Shown: in pieces, positions 1-10,878 of the stretch
Position numbering within the stretch: the stretch's first letter is position 1
Layout: each line of letters opens with the position of its first letter
Origin: F1-60-MAGs149 sp037133755
Lineage (GTDB): Bacteria; Actinomycetota; Thermoleophilia; Gaiellales; F1-60-MAGs149
Assembly: GCA_037133755.1 (NCBI GenBank)
Contig: JBAXNN010000003.1
Coordinates: forward strand, 62,001-126,000
Direction of reading: 5' to 3'
Length of the DNA stretch: 64,000 bases
Notes under the pieces: model-generated
Told to the model about the DNA's origin: nothing
The model's input: the letters and a program-made list of their open reading frames with translations, nothing else
The model's database searches: none
Translations under genes and position numbers: made by a program

Positions 1-2
1 TC

Positions 3-2390
<2,388 letters not shown>

Positions 2391-2392
2391 CC

Positions 2393-3241
2393 GTGGGACT
2401 CTTCCGCCGCTCTGCCAGCGAGCCCGACGCCGAGTCCGACCTGGAACCCGGTAGCGAGAGCGGCGAACCCGTCGAGAAGCAGGGGCCGGTCGGCCCGACC
2501 GGCCGACCCCTGCATCCCGTCGGTGCCTACTTCGAGGCGGCCTTCCGTCGCTTCGGCATCAACATCCTGGGGTATACGGTCTACACGCTGATGTGCGGCC
2601 TGCTGCCGGTCGGTGCGGCACTGATCGTCAGCGCCTCGGCCATCCCGGAGTGGCTCGGTCTGTTCGTCTTCTTCCTCGGCTTCACGCTGGGCAACGTGCT
2701 GCTGATCGCACTGACGACCGCGCTCGTGGCCGGTGGTGGGCGAGAGCGCCTTCGTTCGATTCTGACTGCGTGCGTTGCAACCGGCATTCTCGGTGCGCTG
2801 CTGGCCACGCTGCACCCGGTCGTCGCGATCATCCTCTACCCGCTGATCGTGTTCCCGCCGATCGTCGTCGCCTCGGGCGATGCCGAGGGCCTGCGTGCGC
2901 TCCCGGTTGGTTGGAAGGTCGCGCTCACGTGGTTCAAGCGCACGTACGCCTGCCTGCTCGGCATCTTCATCGTCACGGCCGCCGTCTGGTTCGGCTTCAC
3001 GATCTTCCTTTCGCCGCTGCAGGACGAGTTGCAGAAGCAGATCGCCTTCGCCATCACCACGTACTTCGTGTGGCCGATCTCGGCGCTCGTCTTCCGCAAT
3101 CTCTATGGCGATGTGACGGGACGTCTGGTGATCAACGCGCCGCCGAACGAAGACGCCAACCGCAAGGCGCTGATGAAGAAGCGCCGCGAGAAGTCGAAGC
3201 GCAATCGCGAGCGCATCAAGAAGGTCACCGGCGAGGAGTAG
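2393..3241 (+). CDS. Polytopic membrane protein of unknown function
   Basis: Predicted 282-residue inner-membrane protein that I cannot assign to a named family. An acidic, proline-rich, probably cytoplasmic head (1-45) precedes about five or six hydrophobic segments near 55-80, 86-112, 122-160, 183-206 and 217-236. A strongly basic tail follows (about 257-277, rich in Lys and Arg), which could contact RNA, phospholipid or a protein partner. The start is GTG, two bases after the clpB stop, so the two genes are probably co-transcribed and perhaps translationally coupled. A role in envelope stress alongside ClpB is only a guess from position. Confidence 0.75.
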   Translation: MGLFRRSASEPDAESDLEPGSESGEPVEKQGPVGPTGRPLHPVGAYFEAAFRRFGINILGYTVYTLMCGLLPVGAALIVSASAIPEWLGLFVFFLGFTLGNVLLIALTTALVAGGGRERLRSILTACVATGILGALLATLHPVVAIILYPLIVFPPIVVASGDAEGLRALPVGWKVALTWFKRTYACLLGIFIVTAAVWFGFTIFLSPLQDELQKQIAFAITTYFVWPISALVFRNLYGDVTGRLVINAPPNEDANRKALMKKRREKSKRNRERIKKVTGEE

Positions 3242-3448
3242 GCGGGCGTGAAACGTGCGTACTCATGACGTACGCCCGAAGGGCGGGCGCCCAGAAAGCG
3301 AAGCGCGAAGCACGGAGCACCCCGCACGCGGGCACTTGGCGCTCCGTGCTCAAGTGCGCACTTGGCACGTACGCCCTGAGTGGATTCACCTCGCTCGTTC
3401 GGCTGAGCGTGTTCAGATACCCCGGTGTACGTAGGTTTCACGCCCGCC
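3241..3448. repeat. Nested inverted-repeat block in the convergent gap after 3241
   Basis: The 466-bp gap 3242-3707 has no convincing gene. Its left part is bounded by an inverted repeat: 3241-3262 pairs with 3427-3448 at 20 of 22 positions, and the left arm starts on the last base of the stop codon. Inside are a second inverted repeat (3309-3318 with 3341-3350, core AGCACGGAGC) and a perfect 14-bp palindrome CAAGTGCGCACTTG (3351-3364). It resembles a REP-like or foldback element and could form a cruciform or an RNA hairpin. Bases 3450-3655 show nothing I recognise. Confidence 0.6.
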
Positions 3449-3662
3449 TTGGGCGTTCGTCGTCAGACGGACTCTCTCGCGAACCCCACACCGGGATCCG
3501 CGCACACGGCACGTCGTCGAACGCGGCCAGCCCCTGGCGCGTCGGCAGACGCTCAGGCAGGCGTTGTCGAGCCTCGTCGAGCAGGCGGTGCGCCTCGTCA
3601 CGGGGGTCGAACGGCAATCGCATCTCACGCATCGTCGCGCATAGCGGCCCGGAAACGCAAAA

Positions 3663-3695
3663 GGGCCGTGCCATCCACGCGGGATGGCACGGCCC
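3663..3695. terminator. Bidirectional intrinsic terminator
   Basis: A perfect 14-bp stem (3663-3676 with 3682-3695) closes a 5-base loop. A-rich sequence lies just left of it (positions 3655-3662), which becomes a short U-run on the minus-strand transcript. It lies 12 bases beyond the stop of the minus-strand molybdenum hydroxylase gene. It most likely ends that transcript and blocks readthrough from the plus-strand membrane-protein gene. Confidence 0.8.
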
Positions 3696-3707
3696 TCGCG
3701 TGTGCTT

Positions 3708-5978
3708 CTAGGCGTTCATCGCGTCCCAGACGCGGTTCGGCGTCATGGGCAGCTCGCGGACGCGCGCGCCCGTGACGGCAGCGATGCCATTGCCGATGGC
3801 GGCGAGCGTGGGCACGCTCGGCGGCTCGGCGATGCCCTTCGCACCATGCGGACCGGCGTTCGTACCGGCAGGGCCGACGAAGGCGACCGCAATCTCCGGC
3901 GCGTCGGCCATCGTCTGGAGCTTGTACTCCAGCAGACCGGCGTTGAGGATCTTGCCGTCGTCACCGATCTTCGAGCCTTCCAGCAGTGCCTGGCCGACAC
4001 CCATGATCACGCCGCCTTCGATCTGGCCCTCAGCGCCGATCGGATTGACGATCGTGCCCGAGTCGTGAGCGGCAGCGACCTTGAGGACGCGGACCACGCC
4101 GGTCTCGCGGTCGACCTTGACGTGGGCGGCATGGCAGAAGAACGTGGGGGCGACCCACGAGTCCATGCCCATACGGCCGACACAGGCCGAGCCTTCGACT
4201 TCCGGTGCGCTCGGCGGCGTGCCGGAACCGGTCGCGAGCAGCTGATCGCCACCCGTTGCTTCGCCCGCCAGCTCCGCGATGTCGACGCTCTTCTCCGGCG
4301 AGCCCTTGACGCGGGCCGTACCGTCGACGAGTTCGATGTCGCCCGCGGCGGCCTCGAGCTTGTCTGCGGCCATGTCCAGCAGTCGCTCTCGCAGCACCTT
4401 CGCAGCGGCGACCACGGCACGACCGTTGTTGAAGGTCGTCTGCGAGCCAGAAGAACCCATGTCGTACGGGCCACTCTCGGTGTCCTGGTAGACGATCGAG
4501 AAGTCCTCGGGCTTCATGCCGAGCTCATTGGCGGCAAGGCGCGGCAGCGCCATCACCGCGCCCGAACCGCACTCCTGCGCGCCGGTCACGATCGTGGCCG
4601 AGCCATCGCCGTTGAACTTGATGTACGCGCCGGAGGAGGAGCCGAACGACGGCCACCAACCGACGGCGAAGCCGATCGCCTCATCGGCCGGCAGCTCCTT
4701 GCCGTACCCGATCATCTCCGCAGCCGACGCGAGGCACTGGGGAGCGCCGTGCGGGTCGAGGACCTGACCGGTGGCAGTCGTATCGCCGTCGTGCACGATG
4801 TTCTTCTCGCGGAACGCGAGCGGATCCATGCCCACGGTGCGTGCGAGCTCGTCCATGTGGGACTCGAGCGCCCAGTTCGCCTGCGGGGCGGTAGGGGCGC
4901 GCACCGAGCCGGACGGCTGGTGGTTCGTGTACGCGAGATGCGCCTGGATATCGACGGCCGGGAGGCGGTACGGCCCGATCGCGTGCATGCCGGCCAGCTC
5001 GGGGAAGAACCCGGCATCGGCGGTGTACGCACCGTTATCGATGATCAGCTTGGCGCGACGCGCCGTCAACGTGCCGTCGGCCTTCACGCCGGTCTCGAGC
5101 TCGATGACCATGCCCTCGCGGCGATGGTCGGGCGCGATGAACTCCTCGCGGCGCGAGAACACGAGCTTCGTCGGGCGCTGTGCCTTGCGGGCCACCGCGG
5201 CAACGTGCGCCTCGAAGTGGAACTCGCACTTGCCACCGAAGCCGCCACCAAGGTGGGGGACGATGACGCGCACCTGGTTCTCGGCCATACCGAGCGTGTG
5301 CGACACGCCGGCGCGGGCGTTGAACGGCACCTGCGTGGACGACCAGATCGTGACCTGGTCGCCGTGCCACTCGGCGACGACAGCGCGCGGCTCGATGGGT
5401 GCGGCATGCTGCATGTCGGCGACGTAGCGCTCGCGGACCACGTGATCGGCAGCGGCGAAGCCCGCGTCGATGTCGCCATGGACGATCGACGTGTGGCAGG
5501 CCTCATTGCCCTCGCGGACGATGTCGTACGAATCGCCGTAGTCCTTCCAGTCGGCGTGCACGAGCGGTGCGCCGGCAGCCAGGGAGGCCTCGATGTCGTT
5601 GACGATCGGGAGCGGCTCGATGTCGACCTCGATCAGGTCGCACGCGCGCTGCGCGATCTCGGGCGTGGTCGCGGCGACGGCGGCGATGATCTCGCCCTCG
5701 AAGCGGACGTACTCCTTCGCGAACAGCCGGCGATCCTGGATGTAGCCGCCATGCTGGAGGTCGGGGGTGTCCTCGTGCGTGACGACGGCGAAGACGCCCG
5801 GCAGGGCCTCGGCCTTGGACGTGTCGATGCGGGTGATGCGACCCGCCGCGATGTCGGCGTAGCGGAACTTGCAGTGCGTGAGCCCGGTCAGCTGCAGATC
5901 GGCGGTGTAGCGGCCAAGGCCCGTGACCTTGTCCTTACCGTCTTGGCGCTTGAACGTCCTGTCCTCGATCGCGGCCAT
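3708..5978 (-). CDS. Xanthine dehydrogenase/aldehyde oxidase-family molybdopterin-binding subunit
   Basis: The 756-residue large subunit of a molybdenum hydroxylase, which would hydroxylate a purine, N-heterocycle or aldehyde at the Mo centre. The N-terminal Ald_Xan_dh domain is seen as GLGRYTADLQL and the GYIQDRR region. The MoCo-binding body contains GGGFGGK and VRAPTAPQ. Near the C-terminus GAKGIAEPP carries the probable catalytic Glu of the family. The gene sits alone: no FAD or 2Fe-2S subunit gene and no XdhC or MoCo chaperone gene is nearby, so its electron-transfer partners must be encoded elsewhere or it has a non-standard partner. The start is ATG behind a purine-rich GGGAGGGG Shine-Dalgarno sequence. 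The substrate is unknown. The terminator at 3663-3695 follows it. Confidence 0.9.
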   Translation of the reverse strand: MAAIEDRTFKRQDGKDKVTGLGRYTADLQLTGLTHCKFRYADIAAGRITRIDTSKAEALPGVFAVVTHEDTPDLQHGGYIQDRRLFAKEYVRFEGEIIAAVAATTPEIAQRACDLIEVDIEPLPIVNDIEASLAAGAPLVHADWKDYGDSYDIVREGNEACHTSIVHGDIDAGFAAADHVVRERYVADMQHAAPIEPRAVVAEWHGDQVTIWSSTQVPFNARAGVSHTLGMAENQVRVIVPHLGGGFGGKCEFHFEAHVAAVARKAQRPTKLVFSRREEFIAPDHRREGMVIELETGVKADGTLTARRAKLIIDNGAYTADAGFFPELAGMHAIGPYRLPAVDIQAHLAYTNHQPSGSVRAPTAPQANWALESHMDELARTVGMDPLAFREKNIVHDGDTTATGQVLDPHGAPQCLASAAEMIGYGKELPADEAIGFAVGWWPSFGSSSGAYIKFNGDGSATIVTGAQECGSGAVMALPRLAANELGMKPEDFSIVYQDTESGPYDMGSSGSQTTFNNGRAVVAAAKVLRERLLDMAADKLEAAAGDIELVDGTARVKGSPEKSVDIAELAGEATGGDQLLATGSGTPPSAPEVEGSACVGRMGMDSWVAPTFFCHAAHVKVDRETGVVRVLKVAAAHDSGTIVNPIGAEGQIEGGVIMGVGQALLEGSKIGDDGKILNAGLLEYKLQTMADAPEIAVAFVGPAGTNAGPHGAKGIAEPPSVPTLAAIGNGIAAVTGARVRELPMTPNRVWDAMNA

Positions 5979-6054
5979 GCGGCCCCTCCCTCGCTATCGA
6001 ACCGTGAATAGGAGGAATCCTACCCGTGCGCCTCGGCGAGCGCCATGACGAGGA

Positions 6055-6621
6055 CTACGGCCAGCGTTGCAGGGCGACGTCGATCCCTTCGACGATGATC
6101 GTCTCGGCACAGCGTGCGGCCTCGCGGGCCAGCGCGTCGGCGTCCTCGTGCGGCTCGAAACCGGCCAGCACGTACGCGGCGATGTCGCGGTGGTCACCCT
6201 TTCCGGGGCGGCCGACGCCGCAGCGCACACGCACGAAGTCGGGGGAGCCGAAGGCATCGGCCATCGAGCGCAGACCGTTATGGCCCTTCAGGCCGCCACC
6301 CTCACGCGCGCGGACGACTCCGGGATTCAACTCGATGTCGTCGTAGATCACGACGATCTCGTCGATCGGCAGTTTCAGATCGCGCGCACACGCGCCGACC
6401 GACCGCCCCGAGTCGTTCATGAACGTCTCCGGGGCGAGGACGGCAACGGGAATCTCGCCGAGCTTCACCTCGGCGTAGCGCCCGTGGTACTTCGACTTCG
6501 TCGTCGCGCCGTGCTCGGCGAGCAGCGCGTCGACGGCCATCCAGCCGATGTTGTGCCGCGTCTTGGCGTACTTCGAGCCTGGGTTGCCGAGGCCCACGAT
6601 CAGGGCGTCGACGTAGCCCAT
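6055..6621 (-). CDS. pth: Peptidyl-tRNA hydrolase
   Basis: Cleaves peptidyl-tRNA released by stalled ribosomes and recycles tRNA. At 188 residues it has normal family length. The active-site set is visible: His23 in TRHNIGW, Asn70 in TFMNDSG, Asp95 in IYDDIEL and the GHNG loop at 113-116; LIVGLGNPG opens the protein. It lies two bases after the rplY stop on the same strand, the standard actinobacterial rplY-pth pair, so one transcript is likely. Confidence 0.97.
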   Translation of the reverse strand: MGYVDALIVGLGNPGSKYAKTRHNIGWMAVDALLAEHGATTKSKYHGRYAEVKLGEIPVAVLAPETFMNDSGRSVGACARDLKLPIDEIVVIYDDIELNPGVVRAREGGGLKGHNGLRSMADAFGSPDFVRVRCGVGRPGKGDHRDIAAYVLAGFEPHEDADALAREAARCAETIIVEGIDVALQRWP

Positions 6622-6623
6622 CG

Positions 6624-7301
6624 CTACTCGGCGGCGTCGTCGCCGGCGTCGTCCGCCGACTCTTCACCGACGAGTGCCGGCTCAGCGCTCTCGCCCTCTT
6701 CGCCCTCTCCGCCCTCATCCGTGGTGGCGGACAGGGCGGCACGTGTGACGACACAGGAGCAGATGACGGCGTCGGGGTCGCCGACGAACTCGTACGAGGC
6801 TTCGGCCGTGAGGTCGCGGACATGAATCGAATGCCCGATACGAAGCTCGGTGATGTCGACGTTGATCTCGGTCGGCACCTGGCCCGGCAGAGCGGCGACC
6901 ATGACCTCGTGCAGCGAGTGCTCGATCATGCCGCCGTCGATCTTGACGCCCTCGGACTCGCCGACGAGATGCACCGGCACCGGGGCCGTGAACTTCTCCG
7001 TCATCGAGATAGCCATCAGATCGACGTGCGTGACACGATCGCGGACGCGATCGATCTCCATCGCCTTGAGGACGGCGTTGACCGGCTCCTTCTCGCCGTC
7101 GATGACGAGTGAGAGGATCGCGTTACGTCCGGCCTCACCGGAGAACGCGGTGCGCAGCGTGACGCGCTCAACCTGGATCGACAGGGGCTCGCGGCCCTGG
7201 CCGTACAGCACACCGGGGATCACGTCCTGCTTGCGCAAGCGCTGGTTGGCGCGGGTCGAGGCGGCCTCGCGCTTGGTGATGGTGATGGTGGTGTCGGACA
7301 T
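6624..7301 (-). CDS. rplY: 50S ribosomal protein L25, general stress protein CTC type
   Basis: Binds 5S rRNA in the large ribosomal subunit. The 225-residue length marks the two-domain CTC form rather than the short E. coli form. The N-terminal L25 beta-barrel contains the RKQDVIPGVLYG signature (about 22-35). The C-terminal TL5-like domain spans about 100-190 and an acidic Glu/Asp/Gly tail follows. The start is ATG. In many actinomycetes prs lies just upstream; here 2.5 kb with a sulfatase and a secreted protein separate them. Confidence 0.97.
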   Translation of the reverse strand: MSDTTITITKREAASTRANQRLRKQDVIPGVLYGQGREPLSIQVERVTLRTAFSGEAGRNAILSLVIDGEKEPVNAVLKAMEIDRVRDRVTHVDLMAISMTEKFTAPVPVHLVGESEGVKIDGGMIEHSLHEVMVAALPGQVPTEINVDITELRIGHSIHVRDLTAEASYEFVGDPDAVICSCVVTRAALSATTDEGGEGEEGESAEPALVGEESADDAGDDAAE

Positions 7302-7341
7302 GTCAGCTTCAGCTCCAGACGAATGCGGGGTGCAGCATAGG

Positions 7342-7389
7342 CAAGGCGCGGAGGCGGCGCGTCAGATGACGCTGCTCCTCCGCGCCTTG
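7342..7389 (-). terminator. Long hairpin, probable terminator downstream of the secreted-protein gene
   Basis: A perfect 13-bp outer stem (7342-7354 with 7377-7389) encloses an inner inverted repeat GCGTCA/TGACGC (7359-7364 with 7367-7372). It begins 11 bases after the stop of the secreted-protein gene and lies upstream of rplY on the same strand. It therefore probably separates the sulfatase/secreted-protein transcript from the ribosomal gene. No U-run is obvious. Confidence 0.6.
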
Positions 7390-7399
7390 GCCCCGTTCG

Positions 7400-7963
7400 C
7401 TACTTCTTGAGCGCCGCGAGCAGCTGCTTGATCACAGCGGCGCGCTTCCCCTGCGATCCCACGCTCTTGGTGCTGCCGATGATCTCGACACCGACGTTGA
7501 GCGTGACGACGTTGTGCAGCGCGTTGAACTGCAACACGCCGCTGGACGCGTTGGCGTAGGCGCCGGTCCCACCGGTGATGATGGCGACACCCGAGAAGGT
7601 CATGGTGATCTTCTGCGTCGCGTACGTCGTGATCGCTTCGGCCGTAATCGTGCCTGTTGCGGTCGTGATCGTGATGTCCACGGTTGCCATGCTCGACTTC
7701 GGGCGCAGCGTGTAGACGAACTCAGCCGTGCCGGCACCGTACGGCGTACCCGTGACGTTGCCCTTGTCGATCAGGACGGTCGGACCGTCGGTGCTGTCGA
7801 GGTGCATCTTGCCCACGATGGCCAGCACCGAGCCGCTGGCCGGCACCTTGGCCGGCTTGGTGGCATTACCCGGCGAGGGCGCGGCGCTCGCGGCAGGCAC
7901 CGCGATGAGCGCGCCCAGGATGCAGCACGCGAGGAGAACCCGGAGACGGGTGATGGAGGTCAT
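7400..7963 (-). CDS. Small secreted protein, possible allene-oxide-cyclase/dirigent-like barrel
   Basis: A 187-residue exported protein with a clear Sec signal peptide: positive start, hydrophobic stretch about 8-22 and Ala-X-Ala cleavage region near 25-28. The mature part is rich in Thr, Val and Ile in alternating strand-like patterns, and the segment ITGGTGAYANASSG recalls the Gly-rich turn of allene-oxide-cyclase-like and dirigent-like beta-barrels. That fold assignment is inference from one motif. A Lys/Arg-rich C-terminus follows. It starts 9 bases after the sulfatase start-side neighbour's partner region: the sulfatase gene lies downstream, its stop... on the other side, so the order on this strand is sulfatase then this gene, with the sulfatase stop 9 bases before this start. 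A purine-rich AGGAG lies before the ATG. Confidence 0.6.
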   Translation of the reverse strand: MTSITRLRVLLACCILGALIAVPAASAAPSPGNATKPAKVPASGSVLAIVGKMHLDSTDGPTVLIDKGNVTGTPYGAGTAEFVYTLRPKSSMATVDITITTATGTITAEAITTYATQKITMTFSGVAIITGGTGAYANASSGVLQFNALHNVVTLNVGVEIIGSTKSVGSQGKRAAVIKQLLAALKK

Positions 7964-7972
7964 CTGGGGCTC

Positions 7973-9601
7973 CTAGGTGAGCGGCTGGAGGCGAGTGGAC
8001 TTGGCGACCTGGAGCTTCTTCAGCATCCGCGCGAACTGGATGTCCTGCTCGGGCGTGCGCTTGTAGCTCTTGTGCGCGATGTTGACCGTCTCGAGCGGAT
8101 CGGTGAGCAGGTCGTACATCTCGAACTCGCTCGGCACCTTGCCCGTGGCGTCCCAGTACTCGGCGAGCTTCCAGCGCTGTCCGCGGATCGAGACGATGTG
8201 CTGCGGCGGCGGAATGTACGGGCCGTTGGCCTGGCCAGCCTGCCAGTCGTCGTACGTGAAGATGATCTCGTCCTGGACCGGCTTGGCCTTCGGGTTGAGG
8301 ACGATCGACGAGTAGTCGACGCCCTGCCATGGCGCGCGCGCCGAGCTCGGCGCGTTGAACAGGCTGGCGATCGTCGGCAGGAAGTCGACGTGCGACACCA
8401 GCGCGTCGGTGGCGTAGGCCTTCTTGTACAGCGTCGGATTCGACCAGATCAGCGGGACGCGGATGGCCTCCTCGTAGAAGTTGAAGTTCTTCTGGCGCAT
8501 GCCGCCGTGCGTGAGGCCCATCTCGCCGTGATCCGACGTGCGGATGATCACGGTGTTGTCGTAGAGGCCGGCGCCCTTGAGCGCGGCGATGACGTTGACG
8601 AGGTACTCGTCGGACCACTTCATGAGGTTGCCGTAGAAGTTGAGGTAGTTCTGCTTCTTCCTGCGCGTATTGAGCACGCCAAGACCGGCCGAGAGCTTGA
8701 GGAACAGCTGCTGGGCGCGCGGCTTCGTGGAGAGATCCTCCAGCACTGTCGCGGGCAGGCCGATGTCGCCCTCGAGCCAGATGTCGCTGTAGCCGGCGCT
8801 CTCGTAGTTCTTCGGGTACGCCAGCACGTCGTGCGGGTTGACGAGCGAGCAGATCAGGAAGAACGGCGCCTGCTGGGCCGCCACCGAGTTGATGTACTGG
8901 AGGATGCCCTCATTGCCGTCCTGATAGCTCGTCGTCTCCGAGCCCATGAAGCGCGCGTCGTTCTGCGCGGAGCCGCCGCCCATCTCCGGGATGCTCTGGT
9001 TGGCGCCGGCATCATCGGGATTCCAGCGCTGCCAGCTATAGGCCTGGAGGTCGGCCGGCGTCCACGTGGAGCCCGCGGGCTTGCTGCAGTGCCACTTGCC
9101 CTTGTAGATGACGTTGTAGCCCGCGGCCGACATGACCGTCGCGATGTTGGCGAGGCTCGTCGAGAGCGCCACCTGCGGGTACGTCGGGGAGGGCATGTTC
9201 GCCTCGAGCGTGTACTTCACGCCGTGCTGCGCCGGGAAATAGCCCGACATGAGGGTCGAGCGCGCCGGCGAGCACATGCACGCATTCGTGAAGGCATTGT
9301 TGAACGTGATGCCGTTCTTCTGCAGCTCCGTGAAGCCCGGCAGGTTCTCCTGTGCCCAGCCAATCGGGAAGTGCTGGATCGCGCGCTCCTGATCGGTGAT
9401 GAACATCACGACGTTCATGCCGGCCATCGAGCGCGGCTGCTGCGCCTTCGTCTCGGGCTCAGCGGCGGCGGCCGTGCCGGTGGCGACGGCGAGTCCGCCG
9501 AGGCCAAGGGCAGCGGCAGCGGCGGCCGTGCGGGCGAGGAAGCCCTGGCGGCTAACGGTCGACGAATCGGGGGCGGGCGCGTCGTTCTCAGGCTCGGTCA
9601 T
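7973..9601 (-). CDS. Secreted type I sulfatase (arylsulfatase family)
   Basis: Hydrolyses a sulfate ester, probably outside the cytoplasm. The 542-residue protein has the formylglycine signature C-S-P-A-R (Cys110), where Cys must be oxidised to formylglycine by a sulfatase-modifying enzyme, which I do not see in this window. Metal-ligand segments FITDQE (near 67-72) and RTSDHGEMG are present. The N-terminus carries an export signal with SRQGFLA followed by an Ala/Leu-rich stretch and an Ala-rich cleavage region. This resembles a Tat signal but has Arg-Gln where Arg-Arg is usual. The gene is followed after 9 bases by the small secreted protein on the same strand. The pair interrupts the prs-rplY neighbourhood, so it looks like an accessory insertion. 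Confidence 0.9.
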   Translation of the reverse strand: MTEPENDAPAPDSSTVSRQGFLARTAAAAAALGLGGLAVATGTAAAAEPETKAQQPRSMAGMNVVMFITDQERAIQHFPIGWAQENLPGFTELQKNGITFNNAFTNACMCSPARSTLMSGYFPAQHGVKYTLEANMPSPTYPQVALSTSLANIATVMSAAGYNVIYKGKWHCSKPAGSTWTPADLQAYSWQRWNPDDAGANQSIPEMGGGSAQNDARFMGSETTSYQDGNEGILQYINSVAAQQAPFFLICSLVNPHDVLAYPKNYESAGYSDIWLEGDIGLPATVLEDLSTKPRAQQLFLKLSAGLGVLNTRRKKQNYLNFYGNLMKWSDEYLVNVIAALKGAGLYDNTVIIRTSDHGEMGLTHGGMRQKNFNFYEEAIRVPLIWSNPTLYKKAYATDALVSHVDFLPTIASLFNAPSSARAPWQGVDYSSIVLNPKAKPVQDEIIFTYDDWQAGQANGPYIPPPQHIVSIRGQRWKLAEYWDATGKVPSEFEMYDLLTDPLETVNIAHKSYKRTPEQDIQFARMLKKLQVAKSTRLQPLT

Positions 9602-9725
9602 GAATTCACCCTACCAAGATGCGCAACACCTGTGACTGGGGCGGGGTGAGACGGATGAGTAACTCACCCCTGGCGTGTGTGCCAGATCACCGAGGGGTGC
9701 TGGTTTGCGCGACTGCGTCCCGGGG

Positions 9726-9860
9726 ACCAGCTCTTCTGAAGACAATTTGGGCCCGGGCCCGTCATGACCTGCGCCCGGCAGCGCGCGTGGCTGCCGTCGC
9801 CGGTATCCCGGGCGAGTCCATGCTTGGGCCCGGGCCCAAATTGTCCTCAGAAGAGCTGGT
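9726..9860. repeat. 35-bp inverted repeat overlapping the prs stop codon
   Basis: Arms 9726-9760 and 9826-9860 are reverse complements with one mismatch and a 65-bp spacer. Each arm contains the self-palindrome GGGCCCGGGCCC. The right arm covers the last codons and the stop (9847-9849) of prs; the left arm is an inverted copy of those same codons. On the minus-strand transcript this would be a very stable hairpin directly at the end of prs, so a terminator or mRNA-stabilising role is likely. The rest of the gap 9602-9725 shows no gene. Confidence 0.85.
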
Positions 9861-10878
9861 TCTCGCCGCCGAAGATGTTCGACACCGAACCCTCGCGGAA
9901 GACCTCTTCGATCGTCTGCGCGAGGATCGCGTCGACGGGAAGCACGCGGATACGGCTCTCGCCGGCGCGCGGATCGATCGGGACGGTGTCGCACACCACG
10001 ACCTCGTGGAGGACGGAGTCCTTGATGCGCTCGAGTGCCGGCTCCGACAGGATCGCGTGCGTGGCGCACGCGTACACCTCGGTGGCGCCGGCGTCGTGGA
10101 CGGCCTGAGCGCCCGCGCAGAGCGTGCCGGCGGTGTCGATGATGTCGTCGGAGATGATGGCCTTCTTGCCCTCGACCTCGCCGATGATCGCGGCGACGCG
10201 CGCCTTGCCGTGCTCGGGGCGAAGCTTCGCGATGATCGCAACCTCGGCGTCGAGCATCTCGGCGAAGCGCGTGGCCAACTTGGCGCGGCCAGCGTCGGCC
10301 GAGACGACGACGGTACCTTCGCCGCAGAGGCCCATGTCGCGGAAGTGCCGCGCGAACATCGGCAGCGCGGTCATGTGGTCGACGGGGCCGTCGAAGAAGC
10401 CCTGCACCTGGCCGGCGTGAAGATCCATCGTCAGCACGCGATCGATGCCGGAGGCGCGCAGCAGCGTGGCGACGAGACGCGCAGTGATCGGCTCGCGTGG
10501 CGCGGACTTCTTGTCCTGACGCGCGTACGGATACCACGGGATGACGGCGGTGACGCGCTTGGCCGAGCCGAGGATGGCCGCGTCGGCCATGATCATCAGC
10601 TCCATCAGGTTGCGGTTCACCGGGTTGACGCAGCTCTGGACGAGGAAGACATCGGCCCCGCGCACCGACTCCTCGAAGCGCGCGTAGATCTCGCCGTTGG
10701 CGAACGTCTTCAGCGTCGTGCCACCGAGCGTGACGCCGAGGCGCTCGCAGATGCGATCGGCAAGTTCGGTGTTGGAGCGGCCCGAGAACACCATCAGGCG
10801 CTTGGAGGACGGGTGCTGGAAGGAAGTCAGCGGTGCGCCCATCTCGGCAGGGACGTCGAACAGCTTGGAATCAGACAT
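9847..10878 (-). CDS. prs: Ribose-phosphate pyrophosphokinase
   Basis: Makes PRPP from ribose 5-phosphate and ATP for purine, pyrimidine, histidine and NAD synthesis. The product is 343 residues from the chosen ATG, slightly longer than the usual 310-320 because of an N-terminal extension. Signatures: LMVFSGRSN near the N-terminus, FANGEIYARFEESVRG, YARQDKK flexible loop, DLHAGQVQGFF and the PRPP-binding loop DDIIDTAGTL. The C-terminus SVSNIF matches the family. The start at 10878 was chosen because MSDSKLFDV fits the family and overlaps the glmU stop by 8 bases; upstream codons in this frame lie inside glmU. The final codons lie in the inverted repeat 9726-9860. Confidence 0.96.
   Translation of the reverse strand: MSDSKLFDVPAEMGAPLTSFQHPSSKRLMVFSGRSNTELADRICERLGVTLGGTTLKTFANGEIYARFEESVRGADVFLVQSCVNPVNRNLMELMIMADAAILGSAKRVTAVIPWYPYARQDKKSAPREPITARLVATLLRASGIDRVLTMDLHAGQVQGFFDGPVDHMTALPMFARHFRDMGLCGEGTVVVSADAGRAKLATRFAEMLDAEVAIIAKLRPEHGKARVAAIIGEVEGKKAIISDDIIDTAGTLCAGAQAVHDAGATEVYACATHAILSEPALERIKDSVLHEVVVCDTVPIDPRAGESRIRVLPVDAILAQTIEEVFREGSVSNIFGGENQLF

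Noticed and set aside
3684..6011. A 775-codon open frame on the plus strand opposite the molybdenum hydroxylase gene
   Set aside because: It is composition-driven: low-complexity Arg/Asp/Val/Leu sequence without motifs, exactly antisense to a gene with clear family signatures.
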